From assembly GCA_910589035.1 (NCBI GenBank), contig CAJUSI010000008.1:1-43509 (forward strand): 43,509 nt of DNA, in the 5' to 3' direction. The first letter of the stretch is position 1; each line of letters begins with the position of its first letter. The translations under genes were made by a program, and so were the position numbers. Shown one piece after another: positions 42,279 through 43,509 of this stretch. The notes beneath the pieces are model-generated. The model did not search any database. It was given only the letters and a program-made list of their open reading frames with translations, and was not told where the DNA came from. Source of the stretch: an uncultured Acetatifactor sp. GTDB lineage: Bacteria; Bacillota; Clostridia; Lachnospirales; Lachnospiraceae.

Positions 42279-42958
42279 GGACTTGTCTGCTTCCGCAGCC
42301 TGTCCATCCGCCGGTCCAGATCGGCGCTGAGCTGGCCGCACTGGTAGAGTTCCTCCGCCATCTCGTCCGTGAATTCGTTATCCTTTTTATAGCGCAGCTG
42401 GTGCTCCAGGCTGGCCCAGAAGTCCATGGCAATGGTCCGCAGCTGGATCTCCACCTTCATCATACGTTTCTCATGGGCCAGGAAAATCGGAATCCCCACG
42501 ATCATGTGCAGGCTCCGGTATCCGTTGGGTTTGGGATTGGCAATGTAATCCTTTTTCTCAAGCAGCGTGACGTCGTCCTGGCTCAGCAGCGCTTCCGCCA
42601 GGGAATACACATCCGCCTGAAAAGAACAGACCACCCTCACGCCTGCAATATCCTTCAAGTGCTCTTCCATGGAGGCCACCGATACGGGCAGCCCCCGCCG
42701 CCTGAGCTTCTCCTCTATGCTGGGCAGGCTTTTGAGACGGGTCTTGATGCTGCTGATGGGGTTGCGGTCGAATTCCAACGAATACTCTTCATTGAGCACA
42801 TTGAATTTCGTCTCGATTTCCATTATGGCGCATTTATAATAGGACATAAGCCTTATGAATTCAATGGACTTCTTCTTAATCCATTCCTTTGTCTCTTCAT
42901 CAACGGCGGATGTCATTTTTACTTTGATATTTTCATCCTCCTGATTCCATTCCGACAT
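42275..42958 (-). CDS. Small alarmone (p)ppGpp synthetase, RelQ-like
   Basis: A 227-residue single-domain RelA/SpoT synthetase, which transfers pyrophosphate from ATP to GDP or GTP to make the stringent-response alarmone. Diagnostic blocks are SSIKTRLKSLPSIEEKL, DIAGVRVVCSF, DYIANPKPNGYRSLHMIVG and VEIQLRTIAMDFWASLEHQL, with the catalytic Glu in the last (V-E-I-Q-L-R-T). Hydrolase, TGS and ACT domains are absent, so it is a small alarmone synthetase; RelQ versus RelP type is inferred from length and tail. AGGAG is 7 bases before the ATG (42956-42958). Its 3' end overlaps the ABC gene convergently. Confidence 0.93.
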   Translation of the reverse strand: MSEWNQEDENIKVKMTSAVDEETKEWIKKKSIEFIRLMSYYKCAIMEIETKFNVLNEEYSLEFDRNPISSIKTRLKSLPSIEEKLRRRGLPVSVASMEEHLKDIAGVRVVCSFQADVYSLAEALLSQDDVTLLEKKDYIANPKPNGYRSLHMIVGIPIFLAHEKRMMKVEIQLRTIAMDFWASLEHQLRYKKDNEFTDEMAEELYQCGQLSADLDRRMDRLRKQTSP

Positions 42959-43000
42959 AGTATTTCTCCTTTCCGGACAGGGGCCGCCTCATGCTATCCT

Positions 43001-43432
43001 TCAGATTCCGTACAGCCTGTACAGTTCATGGCGTTTCTCCCGGCTGCCGGACACTGCCTCTATCTCTTTGTACTTTTTCTCTTCTATAAGAATCTGAATC
43101 AACTGGGCCAGGCGGGTTTCTCCCTTGTTTTCTCCTATTGCAATTCCTCTGGCTTCTCCTCTGGCCTCCAGCATATCAATATATTCGCACATAACGATCT
43201 CCTTTCCCTCCCTCTGCTTTTTCACGATTTCCTCCGCCAGTTCCGTGAACCGGGTATCTTCCGTAAGTGCTTCCATCATTTCGCACAGCGCTTCCATATG
43301 GACTATTTTCTGGTCTTTGCGGCCTTCAAAGCTTCCCTCGTTCAGATAATCCACCACAAATCCCATGTCAAGACGGAATTTGTCAAGGGGGCTTTCTGCA
43401 AAAGTTACAAATTGTTCAATAATTATGTATTC
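43001..43432 (-). pseudogene. Truncated Rpn-family nuclease/transposase, copy 3
   Basis: From the ATG at 43366 it encodes 121 residues: GFVVDYLNEGSFEGRKDQKI, a helical central part, and the C-terminus ENKGETRLAQLIQILIEEKK with EAVSGSREKRHELYRLYGI-stop. Seventeen more codons upstream are readable (EQFVTFAESPLDKFRLD), back to a TGA at 43433-43435. Full Rpn proteins are about 290-330 residues with an N-terminal PD-(D/E)XK nuclease that is absent here. It is the longest of the three copies, so it anchors the identification of the others. It may be a decayed insert interrupting the frame to its right. Confidence 0.8.
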
Positions 43433-43509
43433 TCACATCAATTTTTTCTCAACAAACTGTTGAATTACAAGTTGTATCGTATCTTCTACAAAGTTTGCAT
43501 ACTCGTCTC
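43433..43509 (-). CDS. C-terminal end of an unrecognised gene at the window edge
   Basis: The frame DEYANFVEDTIQLVIQQFVE-KKLM-stop is open to the window end (24 residues). The amphipathic helix is plausible as a protein tail. Too short to identify; it sits immediately upstream of the Rpn remnant. Confidence 0.35.
   Translation of the reverse strand, partial: DEYANFVEDTIQLVIQQFVEKKLM

Noticed and set aside
1..43509. tRNA, rRNA or prophage genes
   Set aside because: I looked for tRNA-like cloverleaf ends, rRNA signatures, integrases and phage structural motifs and saw none. The T-box is the only structured RNA I can defend.

Overview
The window looks like a chromosomal piece of a Gram-positive gut-type Clostridia, most likely Lachnospiraceae. 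Supporting this are strong GGAGG ribosome sites, a T-box leader on thrS, lipobox lipoproteins without TonB or outer-membrane genes, YesM/YesN and LplB/YtcP type sugar-uptake genes, and a small RelA/SpoT-domain synthetase. Family placement is inferred from protein style; no 16S or tRNA gene is present.

Layout. 1-4300: the end of an unrecognised gene, a broken methyltransferase start, two GNAT acetyltransferases, an aldo/keto reductase and a broken Rpn-family nuclease/transposase. 4716-7046: thrS with no TGS domain, under a T-box. 7192-8351: an APH-like phosphotransferase behind a tiny ORF and a good promoter. 8503-16009: an AT-rich island carrying a type I restriction-modification operon (hsdM, hsdS, a small antitoxin-like gene, a zeta-toxin-like P-loop gene, hsdR). 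The island is preceded by a truncated HTH regulator. An 84-bp near-identical copy of the 3' end of the neighbouring SGNH hydrolase gene abuts hsdR. 16237-38190: a 22-kb carbohydrate-utilisation locus, entirely on the minus strand. In transcription order it has an FAD-dependent oxidoreductase, a YesN-like regulator, a decayed HAD gene, a YesM-like kinase, two permeases, a solute-binding lipoprotein, a GH28-like protein, a GH141-like beta-helix protein, an SGNH hydrolase, a GH94-like phosphorylase, a GHL6/GH151-like hydrolase and a second SGNH hydrolase. 38362-42958: a FecR-domain lipoprotein, an ABC exporter and a small alarmone synthetase. 43001-43509: a truncated Rpn-family gene and the tail of another gene.

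How the locus probably works: the kinase senses an extracellular saccharide or envelope signal and the AraC-type regulator activates the transporter and enzyme genes. The lipoprotein and two permeases import oligosaccharides. The enzymes, none with an obvious signal peptide, then deacylate and cleave them in the cytoplasm. A fucosylated or acetylated pectic oligosaccharide is a reasonable but unproven substrate.

The most striking feature is a recurring one. At least five unrelated genes carry in-frame tandem-repeat expansions whose periods are all multiples of three (24, 30, 36, 42, 45/90 and 57 bp). They sit inside otherwise conserved enzymes: thrS, the GHL6-like hydrolase, the beta-helix protein, the GH28-like protein and the FAD oxidoreductase. 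A sixth 30-bp array lies in frame just upstream of the aldo/keto reductase. Intergenic arrays in the same window have periods of about 20 and 41 bp, which are not multiples of three. This suggests a genome-wide repeat-generating process filtered by selection for reading frame.
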